NCBI RefSeq assembly: GCF_030272615.1
Contig: NC_081415.1
Location: 187,740,270-187,804,269 of the forward strand
Source: Cryptomeria japonica
Taxonomy: Eukaryota > Streptophyta > Pinopsida > Cupressales > Cupressaceae
Reading direction: 5' to 3'
DNA: 64,000 nucleotides
The stretch's first letter is position 1. Every line of letters starts with the position of its first letter. The notes under the pieces were generated by a model. That model was not told the origin of the DNA and ran no database searches. It saw nothing but the letters and a program-made list of their open reading frames with translations. The position numbers were made by a program, and so were the translations under genes. Shown here piece by piece: positions 35,321-47,096 of the stretch.

Positions 35321-36660
35321 GAAATAACCCTTAACTTCTCTTCGAGATACTCAAAAGTATCCTTTGATAGTGCCTTGGTGAAAATATCTACAATTTAATC
35401 CTTTGTAGGCACATATTCTAATCTAACTTCCTTCTTTGAAACTTTATTCTTTAAGAAATGATACTAGATAGAAATGTGTTTATTCCTTGAATACATTACC
35501 AGATTCTTTGAAATGTTAATTGTACTTGTATTATCACACATAATAGGAATTTCCTCATCATATATAAATTTTATATCTTTGAGAGTTTGCTTCCTCCACA
35601 CAACTTGAGTGAAATAGGATGTTTTTGTAATATATTTTTCTTTTGTTGTAAATAATGACACTAAATACTACCTCTTACCTAGCCAAGAGACCAATTTGTT
35701 TCCCAAGAAAAATGTACCACCACTTGTACTTCTTCTATCATCAACACATCCAGCCCAATCAACATCTGTGTAAGCTTTCAAAGAGAAATCATAATTTGTT
35801 TTATACCACAAACCAAATCCAAAGTCCCTTTCAAATATTTGAATATCCTTTTCACTTCTTGTTCATGAGACTGCTTTGGGTTAACTTGATATTTGGCAAC
35901 CAAACAAACAAAATGCATAATATCTGGTCTTGAAGGAGTCAAATATAACAAACCACCAATTATAGATCTATAAAGATTCTGATCCACTTTCAAAGATTCA
36001 TCATCCTTGCTTAAATGATAACCAATAACCAGGGGGGTTCCAAGTGGCTTATGGTTCTCCATACCAAACTTATTCAACATCTATTTGATGTAATTGGCCA
36101 AAAAACTAAAAATACCATCTTCTGAATGTGTTACTTGAGGACCAAGGAAAAATGACAACTTGCCAATCATTGACATCTCAAATTCTTTCCACATTTCTTC
36201 TACAAATTTCTTGGAGACATCTTCATCTCTACAAATAATGGTATCATCAACATATACAACCACTATCAATAGTTTCCTACTTTCAACTTTGAAATAAAAA
36301 TTACTATCTATGATACCTTTCTTGAAGTTTTGTTGCAACCAATATCTATCCAACCTTTCATACCAAGCTCTAGGAGGTTGTCTAAGTCCATAAAGAACCT
36401 TCTTGAGCCTGTAGACCATATCCATATCTTTTGACAACTAAAAGCCATCTAGTTGTTCAATGTAAACCTCTTCTTCAAGTCCTCCATTGAATTTTTTTGA
36501 CTTAACATCCATCCGATATAACTCAAAATTCTTGTAAGCACCAAATGCAAGAAACATTCTTATATCTTTCATCCTAGCAACTAGAGAAAAAGTATCCTTA
36601 ATGTCTATACCTTCAAATTATGAATATCCTTTTATATACCAGTCTTGCCTTGATTCTTGT
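35321..36660 (-). pseudogene. Copia C reverse transcriptase and RNase H
   Basis: Order on the minus strand: LKKVLYGLRQPPRAWYERL, catalytic loop VVYVDDTIIC (YVDD intact, near 36250), FEMSMIGKLSFFLG, a TAG, LNKFGMENHKPLGTPL, RSIIGGLLYLTPSRPDI, degraded RNase H with CDNTSTINISKN, then a TAG and a TAA before the pol end near 35325. Several single stops; the TAA lies in the conserved 'DIFTKAL' neighbourhood. Inactive. Confidence 0.85.
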
Positions 36661-37960
36661 CACCTCTCTATCTTCATTCACCTTGTTTTGGAACACCCCC
36701 TATGACATTCTTGTCCACCGATCTAGGTACCAATTTTAATGTGTGGTTTTTTTCTATCTTATTTATCTCTTCTTCCATTGCATTCATCCATCCATCATCT
36801 TTGCTAGACTTTGTAAAGGTATTTGGTTCTAGTTTATATAAGAAACAAAAATTCTCTTGTTCATTAACCTTAGAAATCCTTCTTATATTCTAAACTCCTT
36901 TATCTTTATCTCAATTGATCTAATTTTCTGAATGATTTTTTTGCACATACTTTGCACTTGTTTTAGATTTTTTCTCAAGTTCCTTTACTTCTGCATTTGA
37001 TTCTACTTTATCTTCCAAAATATTATTCTCTTCTACAATAATGGGGGTGTCTTATATGCCAATCTTAGGTTTTGGTGTAACCTGATTCTATTATTAACTT
37101 TCTCTAACATTTCTACTTTCCTACTTTCCACAATCTTCTTCAGCCTCTTGTTGTAGCACGAGTATTCCTTACTTCTTGTAGACTATCCTAAAAAATATTC
37201 CTTCATCAAATATAACATCAAACTTTCCCAAATCCTCTTCATCTCTTATGATGTAGTAGTTACTTCTAAAGATTCTAAAATATTTGACCGTAGGTGATCT
37301 TTTGTGCCATAGTTCATAAGGTGCCTTTGTTTGATTCACTCTCACTTGCACCATGTTAAGAATATATATAACAATATGCATAGCTTATTTTCAATACACA
37401 TTATCTAGGTTAGCATCTTTCAACAACAATCCTATTCCTTCTTTTAGAAAATCCATTTGCTGTGAAGTTCTACGAGAAAATAATTTTCTTCTAGTACCAT
37501 GCTCTTCACAAAATCTATCAAATTTATTTGATGTAAATTCTCTACCTTTATCATACCCTAAACATTTGACTTTATCTTATATTTTATTCTCAACCATAAA
37601 TTTGAACATCTTAAATCTATCTAGTGCTTCTGATTTTTCTCTTAATAAAGTAACCCATGCCATTCAAGAGTAGTCATCAATGAGAAACATAAAATACATT
37701 TTCAACATTTAGTCCTCTTGTCCTTGTAGGTCTTATAGGTCAGAATGAATCAACTCAAAAGGTCTTTTAGTAGAATACTCCTTGTTCTTGAATTTGTTCC
37801 TTGTTTTCTTTCCCATTTGACATTTCTTGCATATTGTATTGGTAGGTTTGATAATATTTTCCAAGTCTCTCACAACATGAGTAGAATTGATCTTCACCAT
37901 GTTTTCAAAGTTAATGGGTCCCATCCTTTTGTGCCACAACCAACATTAACTACTATGCAC
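36661..37960 (-). pseudogene. Copia C integrase and linker
   Basis: LWHKRSPTVKYFRIF (37169-37381) marks the integrase end and WHKRMGPINFENMVKI with CKKCQMGKKTRNKF (37733-37939) marks the HHCC zinc finger, its CxxC intact. The core between them is broken by frameshifts, though a 'CLGYDKG' block remains near 37550. 36661-37168 is a degraded acidic linker. Confidence 0.75.
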
Positions 37961-38047
37961 CAAAAAATAACAACTTCATTTGTTTTCCTTTTCATAATAA
38001 AAATTATCATTTGTTCTTATACCTTCTACAACTAACCTTCTAACACC

Positions 38048-38320
38048 TCATTTTTTGATCTCACATCTAGATGCATGAAATATTATCTTGTAGCCTTTAC
38101 TCCACATGAGAATCACACTCAATAGATTATGTCTCAAACCTTCAACATAATAAGCATCATTTGTCTTATGCTTAGCATCAATGGATATAGTTCCTTTACC
38201 ACAGATCAATGCAACCTCCTCAATAGGAAAATTCACTAATCCACCATCATACTTTTTAATCTATGAACTTCTTTTTATTTCCTATCATATGATTTGAGCA
38301 TCCTGAGTCCTTCACCACCT
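38048..38320 (-). pseudogene. Copia C protease
   Basis: VKDSGCSNHMIGNKKKF is read on the minus strand, with the catalytic DSG at 38301-38309 intact. A stop follows at once, and then the 'GKGTISIDAKHKTNDAYYVE' block and HNLLSV lead to the pre-integrase region. Confidence 0.8.
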
Positions 38321-38382
38321 TTTATCTTTTAGTGTCCTATCATGCAGAGTACTAGACTTTTCATTTTCCTTTTCTTCTATGG

Positions 38383-38626
38383 CTAAAATAGTGATTTATC
38401 ATTTGAGTCATCACATTCTTCTTCTTTAGAGGAATAGGTCTCCATTGAACAAAAACTCTTTTTAACCTTGTCTTTTTCATCTATTCTTTTATTTTTGTCA
38501 TCTCTTCTATAATTATCCTTTCTCTTGTTATCATCATTTGATCTCTTATAGTTATCTTCCTTGAAAGTACATCTAGAAGCATAATGACCAATTCTTTCAC
38601 AATTAAAATATTTTAAGGACAAATTT
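38383..38626 (-). pseudogene. Copia C gag, zinc-knuckle end
   Basis: Reads LSLKYFNCERIGHYASRC, a CCHC knuckle whose first Cys is replaced by Tyr, then a Lys/Asp/Arg-rich tail. The frame continues upstream across the 2.14-kb insertion into 40776-40848, which fixes the target duplication CCTTT. Confidence 0.8.
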
Positions 38627-38631
38627 CCTTT

Positions 38632-39535
38632 TGACATAGTCAAGGCAGGGAGATCTAATGAAGGACAATGCAATCTTGTAGCTAAACAGATAAACCATGC
38701 AAAGCATACCGGTAACTGGTAACAAGGTACCATAAATAATGGAAAGAACAATCAGTAACAACACAGTACACATAGCCAATAAACAATGTGAATGAATCTT
38801 ATTACAATTTGAAGAATTATACATGCCACATTCTGGATAGTAGTCTAGGATACAAACAATGCTCAAAATACAATTACAAGATCTGCAGCTCATCTACACA
38901 TCAATTTGGCCTCCGGTAACAGTCTTTTGGTTCTATACTAATCTGAACCTCAGCCTTCCAGCCTCAGTCCTACCAGGTTAGAACCTCGCCGGTTCTACAT
39001 CTTCACTCAACCTCAAATATTTGTCTTCGGTCTTCTAACTTCTCTATTTTCTTCTCAAATGATTCACAAGCTTCCATTTATACCATCTGCAAATAATTAC
39101 AACTCAATCAAGTCAGCCCAAAGACCAACTGGTTCATGAAACGTGCAATGGTAACATGCTGGCTCAAATCACTAAGAACAATCTTTGAATCATAAAATGA
39201 TGTACAGACCTATGGGAATACCGGTCGAGGCCCAAAGAAACACCTCAAATGATCTGCAAGTCATGGAGATCAACCGCAACCCAAAATCATCTTTGGTTAA
39301 CATACAACTAGGCTAACTGGTAAGAACATATCAACCGAGACAATATCGGAATCCACATCTTATCGGAAACAAAGCCAAAAGCTATGAAACTTGAACATTA
39401 CAATGACCATGAACACAAGGGAATACACCTAGAACCACAATGCTAAACACTCAAACATGAAGAAATGCCATGCTCACAAGCAATTCCATTGAAAATTGCC
39501 TAACCGATAAGAACTAGACCGATGCTCCTACATCA
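38632..39535 (-). repeat. 3' LTR of the small LTR element
   Basis: 904 bases, plus-strand ends TGACATAGTC and CCTACATCA. Aligns along its length with 39896-40770. The opening TGACATAG against TGATGTAG in the partner is a terminal difference. Confidence 0.88.
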
Positions 39536-39881
39536 GACTCTTGAGGTTAATTGAAAAGTGAGTCCCATCACTCACTCTAGTTTGGCAATCAATCAGTAGG
39601 TACTTGCAACTACCTTCAGGATTCGGCGATCTAACCATAGCTCTCGATTGCCTCTCCATAGTGATCTATCGGTACAAACCGCAACATGCCTCAATCAACA
39701 ATCCGTTCAAGTCTCCACCCACTAACTCCCTTAATCTCAAGCTCTAGGGTTGATAGTCTACCTACAAACCTTGCTCTGCCCAATGTTCAACTATATGAAC
39801 AAGTCCACAAGTTGCCTCAATCTTCTGTCCAACCAACTGGTGCACAAACAACACTCTGTCCAACAATAGGTTCACGAACTA

Positions 39882-39893
39882 GCTCTGATACCA
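39882..39893 (-). other. Primer-binding site of the small LTR element
   Basis: The reverse complement is TGGTATCAGAGC, two bases from the LTR edge. It shows the element reads on the minus strand. Confidence 0.9.
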
Positions 39894-39895
39894 TT

Positions 39896-40770
39896 TGATG
39901 TAGTCAAGGTAGAGAGATCCAATGAAGGATAGCCCAACCTTGTAGCTAAACACATAAACCATGCAAAGCATACTGGTAACCGGTAACAAGGTGCCAGAAA
40001 CAACAAAAAGAACAACCAGTAACAACACAACACATAACTAGTAAACAATGTGAATGAATCTTATTACAATTTAAAGAATTATACATGCCACTTGTTGGAT
40101 CGTAGTCCAGGATAAAAACAATGCTCACAATGCAATTACAAGATCCACAGATCATCTACACATCAAGTCGGCCTCCGGTAACAGTCTTTCAGTTCTATCC
40201 TAATCTGGACCTCAGCCTTCCAGCCTTAGTCTTACTGGGTCAGGACCTCACCGATTCTACATCTTCAATCTTCTAACCTCTATTTTCTTCTCAAATGATT
40301 CACAAGCTTCCATTTATACCATTTGCAAATAATTATAACTCAATCAAGTCGGCCCAAAGACCAACCAGTTCATGAAACATGCAATGATAACATGTCAACT
40401 CAAGTCACTAAGAACAATCTCTGAATCATAAAATGATGCACAAACCTCTAGGAATACTAGCCAAGGCCCAAAGAAACACCTCAAATGATCTGCAAGTCAC
40501 GAAGATGAACCGCAACCGAAATCATCTTTTCTCAACATACAACTAGGCTAACCAGTAAGAACATATCAACCGAGACAATACCAAAATCTACATCTTACTA
40601 GAAACAAAGCCAAAATCTATGAAACTCAAACATGACAACAACCATGAACACAAGGGAATAAACACAAAACCACAATGCTAAACACTCAAACATGAAGAAA
40701 TGTCATGCTCACAAGCAATTCCACTGAAAACTGCCCAACCAGTAAGAACTAGTCCGGTGCTCCTGCATCA
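39896..40770 (-). repeat. 5' LTR of the small LTR element
   Basis: 875 bases, plus-strand ends TGATGTAGTC and CCTGCATCA. Followed by target copy CCTTT. Confidence 0.88.
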
Positions 40771-40775
40771 CCTTT

Positions 40776-40848
40776 GTATTTTTTGGATGATTTCTTTAGT
40801 CTTCTCTCTAATTTTGATTCAACGGCATCTATATCATTGCTTTTTTTA
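40776..40848 (-). pseudogene. Copia C gag, middle piece
   Basis: Short open segment, DIDAVESKLERRLKKSSKKY on the minus strand, trapped between two nested insertions. It joins in frame to 41942 upstream and to 38626 downstream. Basic residues before a CCHC knuckle are usual for copia gag. Confidence 0.8.
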
Positions 40849-40853
40849 GGTAC

Positions 40854-41936
40854 TATTGGAATCAATGAACACTAAGACGGGGGGTGAATCAGTGTTTTGC
40901 AATTCACAAATTTATTAAACTGATATCAACCACCAAACCATAACACCAAGATTTTTACATGGAAACCTAGAAAGGGAAAAACCACCATGGGATTTGAACC
41001 CACAATATTATTATACTTTGATCAGGAATATGATAATATTACAAAAAGGGGAATACACTTGCATTCAAGGACACTACCAAGAGCTCACTTCTCAAATACA
41101 AAAGAGGGCTACAACTTAGAGGACTCACTATCCTACAAATGATTACAAAAGATTACAATAGTGTCTGAAGTGAAGAATAACATCTACTAATGCCAAATAG
41201 CATTTTTGGTTAAGCTCAAGATTTCTTCTACCACTGATCTATCTCTCTACTCTGTTCTTCTACTCTATCATATACCAAAGCAATATAACCTTCAATCACA
41301 TTCACAAAACTTTTCACATTCGCTCATACAGTTTTCTCACACTCATACCATAACACAAAGTTCTCAATTGAATTGGTCTTATATATTTGCATTAACAAAT
41401 GTCGGCTTCCAAAAACCACATAACACACAACATGAAATATGTAACCAACAAGTTGGCTCAATTCATCCACAAATCTATATGCAAACCTAAGAAAGATGAT
41501 AACAAGCTTCACCCATATCATCTCAATCTCCTCGAACTCAAAACCAATCACCAAAATCATCCCAAATATTTTGGATCACATGTTACACAAAAATAGATTT
41601 GTTCTTCTTGAATCATTGGATACCAGACCTTCAATCTCACTCATGAATCAACATCGAATATCAAGATTATGGAATAATCTGTCTTGAACCTCGAATCATC
41701 TGCCTCTATTACCACAACCAGAGATACACAACCAAAATCAAGATCTGCACATTGTACTCATATTGTGCCATACATTGTATTCCACCTTCCAGACTTATGC
41801 CTAACGATAATATAACTTTAGGTAAATTAAATCTACATGTACGAGTTATGATTTTTGAATTGAGTTTCCATCAATGACAACTCCTAAACATCTCTCATAA
41901 ATTTAATATTCACCGAAACAGTGTCTCTTGCCAATA
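40854..41936 (-). repeat. Solo LTR of another copia family
   Basis: 1,083 bases flanked by GGTAC (40849-40853 and 41937-41941). Ends are TATTGG...CCAATA, an inverted pair that would be the usual TGTTGG...CCAACA with one transition at each end. Contains the GGGGGGTGAATCAG motif near 40880 and the conserved copia LTR block at about 40951-40992. There is no internal region, so it is the product of LTR-LTR recombination. Excising it with one GGTAC restores the copia C gag frame. Confidence 0.85.
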
Positions 41937-41941
41937 GGTAC

Positions 41942-42570
41942 ATCTTCAATCTTCTTAGTAGATTAGAATACAACTTCCTTCTTGACAATGATATGATCCT
42001 CAAACCCTGATATATCAAAGGAAGAGAGCGATCCATAGAGCTGATCCAGGGTATATGTATCCATGTTATGACCTTCTTGAATAGCATATAACTTAGGTTT
42101 ATAAGATCTAGGAAATGTCCTCATTACTTTTCTCACAACTTTAGTTTCTCCCAGTGTTCCACTAACACCTCTTCTTGCACTTACTATCTCATTCACTTGG
42201 TGTAGGTAACCGTCAATGATCTCATCTTTAGACATCCTCACTGTCTCAAATTTATACTTTAGATATGCATCTTGACTTTCTTGTTCTTCATATCTCCTTC
42301 ATAAATATTGCTCAACTTATCCCAAATTTTCTTTGTAGATTTGCAACCCATGACCTTCAAGAACTCTAAGTCACTCAAACTACTAACAATTGTATTTCTT
42401 TCCTTGGCATTATTCTCATGTTCATTAATGTCAATAAAAGTAGAGAGACCACAAATCAAAGTAGTATAACTAGTGCTAATAATATCCCATATTCCAAGTG
42501 ATAGAGAATTCAAATAATATTTCATTTGTGTCTTCCAAAAGAAATAATTTGTACCATAAAACTTTGGTAC
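41942..42570 (-). pseudogene. Copia C gag, N-terminal part
   Basis: Minus-strand segments 42570-42259 (KVPKFYGTNYFFWKTQMKYY, LEFLKVMGCKSTKKIWDKL) and 42241-41942 (DEIIDGYLHQVNEIV, KVMRTFPRSYKPKLYAI, TLDQLYGSLSSFD) match copia gag of the UBN2 type: a shorter 'Trp-x-x-Gln/Met-Lys' start, a Trp-Asp-Lys-Leu helix, and the Leu-Pro/Phe-Pro block. A frameshift near 42250 and a stop near 41966 break it. Confidence 0.8.
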
Positions 42571-42637
42571 TTTGTAACTATCCTCCTACACTATCCCAGA
42601 GAATCCTCAAGTAGTCAAGCTTTACTTAGAGGAACCT

Positions 42638-42650
42638 CACTTTAATACCA
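42638..42650 (-). other. Degraded primer-binding site of copia C
   Basis: The reverse complement reads TGGTATTAAAGTG, in the right place next to the LTR edge at 42652 and clearly derived from the initiator-Met type. Confidence 0.65.
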
Positions 42651-42892
42651 ATGCTTAACACACCACAAGACTATGAGTGGGGGTAAACTAGTCTTATCCA
42701 AATCCTTTTAAACTTCTTTAGTCATAAAAACTTATTAATTATTATTAACCAACTAAACATCAATGAAAGATGAAACAATAAACAATAAACATATGAACAC
42801 CAAAATTTTATGTGGAAAACCTAATGTGGGAAAAAACATAGTGAGAATCACACTCACAATATAAATGATTGAATACAATGTTTTAGGAACAA

Positions 42893-44470
42893 AGTGATCA
42901 ATTCTCAAAAATGTTATTTTAAAAGTTGTGTATTTTGTTAATCAATTTGTTTGGTGGTCGACTATATACTTGCATGCTTACTTATTTTTCTCTTGTAATT
43001 AACCAATTAGGAGATATATTAGAAATAATATTTTGTATTGAATGCACTACTTCAAAGGCTAAAATTGATGAAGAAATGACTGTTTATTTAGACTCCACTG
43101 TTATATTATTGTCCTACCTTTTTGGATTTTGTTTCAGATCTCTTGGACTATTGTTTCATGAGGTGGAACCGTCAAACACATTTCTCAATGACGTAGAACT
43201 CCTGATTGCATTTCTAATGTTTTCAGCTAGGCGATGCAATTATTTTCTTCAATTGACTTAATTGGTTGCGTATGAAACTCTCATTTTCACCAATGATGAA
43301 TTAAAGCATTAAAATTTATACATCGAGTTCTCTCTAGTTTCTTTAGCAACCATTATCCATCTAGGTGAGTAACTCTATAATTTGAAATTCAAATAAAGAT
43401 ATGACTATATATCCACCTGTTCTTGGGTAGAAACTATTTAGTTAGTCAGTCATCAGTTTGTAGAGTCTTGTCAATTTCTTTTGTAATTTCCAAACCTTGT
43501 TTTAGTCCCTTCTGGGAGCCAATTTGAATGCAAGCTAGAAGTTGATCTAAATATTGGTGTTAAAAGATCCCACCAGAGGAAAACCAAGGTCCGCTCAACC
43601 AAAGGGAGGTGATCTTGTGTTATTTCTTATTGTATATGTCCATTCTCTATTTATTATTTAGTTATCTTTCTTTCAGCAAGCTTCATATTTAGTATTAGAA
43701 ATAAAAAAATCATTTCTAGTCAGTAGCTATCATTTACAAATTATTTCTAGTTCAATAGTGTTTAAAGTTAATTGATTCTTTCACAAATGTTTATAATTAA
43801 TATTTCATCAAGCTAGTTTAGATTCTCAAAATAGTTTAATTGATAATTTCATGTTACTTTATTATTTTAACCATAAATGACAATGGTGAGGGAAGCAGAG
43901 ATTAGATAGAATCTTTATTGAATTGATTCATGGGATTTAGGTTTGTACTTTGAATGTTCTTTAGAGTGGTATTTTAATTATTGCAAGCGTAACGTAGGTT
44001 TCATTTTCAACAAAGTAGAATAGAATTTGAAATTTATGTGTTGTAGATTAAAATTAATCTTAGTCATAGTTGTACGATTCCATGATTCAATCTTGATCAA
44101 GTTATGCCTGGATTGAACTAAAATCACCAAAGTCTCTTTTTGGATCAATTAAGCATTCTATTTTTAATTTATGTTAGTATTGAATAGTACTGTTAGCTTA
44201 GGACTTAGCTTTTAGTAGTAGTTTCCAAGATTAAGCATTCTAGTTTTAATCTATGTTAGTATTGAATAACACTGTTAGCTTAGGACTTAGCTTTCAGTAA
44301 TAGTTTCCAAGAGCTCTTGACAGAGCATGATTGAAGTGTGAGTCACTATTTTTAGTACAAAACCCCCCAAATTGGAAATATCCTTATCACATTCAACTTT
44401 AAGACACACCCAGTTCAATAATTGAAAGATCAAATGATGTGAGTTGTGACATCAACTACCTTGCCCATCA
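42893..44470. mobile_element. Unclassified ~1.58-kb insertion in the LTR of copia C
   Basis: Present only in the 5' LTR copy. I see no terminal inverted repeats, no LTR ends and no clean target duplication (at most ACAA on both sides). The longest open frame (42926-43261, plus, 111 codons) has no domain that I recognise. It contains an ~84-base tandem duplication at 44147-44312. It could be a non-autonomous transposon, or a stretch left by deletion or gene conversion. Confidence 0.55.
44147..44312. repeat. 84-base tandem duplication
   Basis: Two copies of a unit starting ATTAAGCATTCTA and ending TAGTTTCCAAGA, with a few substitutions. Confidence 0.88.
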
Positions 44471-45773
44471 CAAGACAAGGGAAGCTCACTAATCCTTATT
44501 TGGACTTGTAGGATAGGGAATGAAACCTTAGGGAAAGATACAATGGACTTGCATTACTGAGGTACATGATCCTAACACAGGATATAGATCTACCAAGCTA
44601 CCAAAAGGACTCAATACCTTATGTCAAGCATTGAGAAAAGATGAATTGAATCTGAGTAGGATTTCCTTATCATAAATACATCACAAGTTGATATTCACAC
44701 TTCTTTCTTGAACACATGTTCTTCTACATCATCCTCAACCAACCCACACCTCAATTCAAACATCTACACATCTATATAGATCAACTTATTCACCAACACA
44801 CTCAATTAGGTCGACCATAGACAAAAATGAATTACACAAATTCAGCCACCATGAAGTATTTCACTAAATGTGCTCCACTCTAGTAGATAAAGGGGACTAC
44901 AATACATCACAACATGTCTTCCTAAGTTTATTATAACAAAATTCACACACCAACACCTCCTCCAAAGTCAACATCAAATATAACATGTAGATAAACAATA
45001 AAGCACATTAACCAATCAGACCACAAACACTTTCTAATGCAAATAGCTTAATAGGCATCTTCACATGCCATGGTAAGACTCATATCAACACTTTAACTCA
45101 ACCTCCAATCCATATCTAGACCAAAAGAGTATGATCCAAATAAGACAAACCAACTAAGTCTGCTAGAGATCAATACAATAGATAATGCCAAACAACAATA
45201 CATCATAACTTCAGTTGCAAAGAAAAACAACACTTGAATTTTGAAATATAACACTACATGAGAAATATGAACATGTCGTCCAAGACAAAAAAACTTGAAC
45301 TAAAACTGTAGAACAATGTAAAGCATTCTATGGACTAGTCTTGACAAACAACCTCACTATCAACAAACTACCACAACCAACTTCAAAATTTGAAAAACTA
45401 AGGACCTAAAAATATAATAGTGCAACATCCATAGAATATAGTCATTAAATCCAAAAATTCAAGCCACCATCTTCAAAAGTGGAGGAATTTAGAGCATTCT
45501 CCCATAAGGACTAAAAATATTTTGTCTTGCATATTTTAACTTCCTTTATTGTCACCTTTCAAAAACACCACATACTCACTCAATATCACCACTAGACATC
45601 ATAACAACATCTGAACACTCATGTGCATACCATACATACCAACAAATAATTAGATCAACATTAATGACCACAACTGTACTAAGAACACAACTGAGCAACT
45701 ACAAGTTCTTCTTTACCTTTGTCATTAATACACGCAAGTGTGACATCAATGACAACACCATGCAAACTGCAAT

Positions 45774-47090
45774 TGTAGATGCCTATAATAATCCTTTAAT
45801 TAAATAAATAAATATTATTTATTTAAGTATTTTTTTCTAATATCTTGGAGGCCCCTATTTATCGTCTCTCATAAAGACAAGATTGAAAAGAACCCCTTAA
45901 AGTGTTGCACTTTTGATTTGAAGAAGATTCCAAGTCTGGGATTGAGTTTGCTACCATTGGACATTGACCTTAGGATTAGCCTGTGCTTTTGGCATGTCTT
46001 CTTTTGTGACAAGACCGGTGGAAATTTGGACTTTGAGGATCATGGGCCATACCCTTGTTATCATTAATCACACAACAATCGTTATGCCTTCTTTTTTCAT
46101 TTTTTTTCTTGCCACAATGATCATGAAACAATTATATTTGGTCACATTTGATATCCAAAAACAAATTTAGAAATGGACACACATTAGGCAAAAAAAATTC
46201 AGCAGAAACATTTTTTTGAAACATCTCCTCACATTTGTGGAACTTTCAATCACATCTCTGAGACATCTTGTCATGTCTATGGCACATCCTGTTGTATTTT
46301 TTATATCTATTGTCATGTTTGTTTTGTGCAAAAATACATATTTGGACATTAGTATTATGTATTTAGATATTAAAAACACATTTGTGGCATATATGATCAA
46401 TGTGCTTGGTATCTTTTCATGTATTTGATTAAAGATATTGAAAGAGCTTCCCAACTGAATCCCTAGGATTCCTAGTCAATCAATCATCAGGTCACCATTG
46501 TTACCTTTCCATTTTAGTTCTTTCAAACCCTCATTCATCCAAAACACCAATCTTGCCAATGTTAAAAGTTGTCTTCTTGTCCTCACTATCTTGCATCAAA
46601 CTTTGATATCACTAAGTGGTCTCTTGATTAGATCTATCATGTTCAACTAGGGCAGCATTATAGGCTCTTGAGTTAGGATACCTTCCCTTGGAATTTTTCA
46701 TCTCCCAAGAAGTCATATCTTGCTTGAGTTATTGATTCATGGATATCTATCATAATCCTAATCCTATCATCATTTGGAATCTCATTTTAGGACCTTTGCA
46801 AGGCAAACTCCCAACTTTTAGTCATTGTCATATCTTTGCCCCATCATTCTCCCTTGGTCATATTTCCATTTACCCAAGTCAAACTTGTCCCTTATATGGT
46901 TGGAACTAGATCCCACATACTGAAAAGAGTAGCATAGGGAGCTTAAATATCTCAAGACATGGATACTTAAACTTATGATGAATAAGAGTTTTACAATACA
47001 AAGAATTTCAAAAACCATAGTAGTGAGAAAGACTCAGATGATGAGTCTTCAACCTCAGTAGAGCTTCAATATTATTGTCCAACTCAAAAT
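45774..47090 (+). other. Putative 5' LTR and leader of element D
   Basis: The left edge is set by the break of copia C and the TGTAG start. The right LTR edge and the PBS could not be placed. The ORFs inside (for example 45964-46170) are hydrophobic and look random. Confidence 0.5.
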
Positions 47091-47096
47091 TCAAAG

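Larger units (their letters stand above)
38632..40770 (-). mobile_element. Complete small non-coding LTR retrotransposon (TRIM/LARD-like)
   Basis: 2,139 bases, TG...CA ends, flanked by CCTTT at 38627-38631 and 40771-40775. LTRs at 38632-39535 (904 bases) and 39896-40770 (875 bases) enclose 360 bases with an initiator-Met PBS (reverse complement at 39882-39893) and no coding capacity. Removing it with one target copy restores the gag frame of copia C. LTRs are large for a TRIM. It must have been mobilised by another element's proteins. Confidence 0.9.
33535..45773 (-). mobile_element. Ty1/copia element C (old, with four nested insertions)
   Basis: Minus-strand copia element: 5' LTR 45773-42652 (interrupted and truncated), degraded PBS, gag pieces, protease, integrase, RT, RNase H, PPT, 3' LTR 34979-33535. 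Nested inside are an unclassified block (42893-44470), a solo LTR (40854-41936) and a small LTR element (38632-40770). Element D cut the outer end of its 5' LTR at 45774. Confidence 0.85.
42652..45773 (-). repeat. 5' LTR of copia C, interrupted and truncated
   Basis: Matches the 3' LTR from about 42720 to 42892 and again from 44471 to 45773. The last ~80 bases of the LTR are missing where element D begins. The insert 42893-44470 has no counterpart in the 3' LTR. Confidence 0.8.

Noticed and set aside
39686-39898. 70-codon ORF inside the small LTR element as a gene
   Set aside because: Lies across the PBS on the opposite strand to the element; chance frame.
42926-43261. 111-codon hydrophobic ORF in the unclassified insertion as a membrane protein
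   Set aside because: AT-rich composition, no domain, no start context, and nothing suggests constraint.
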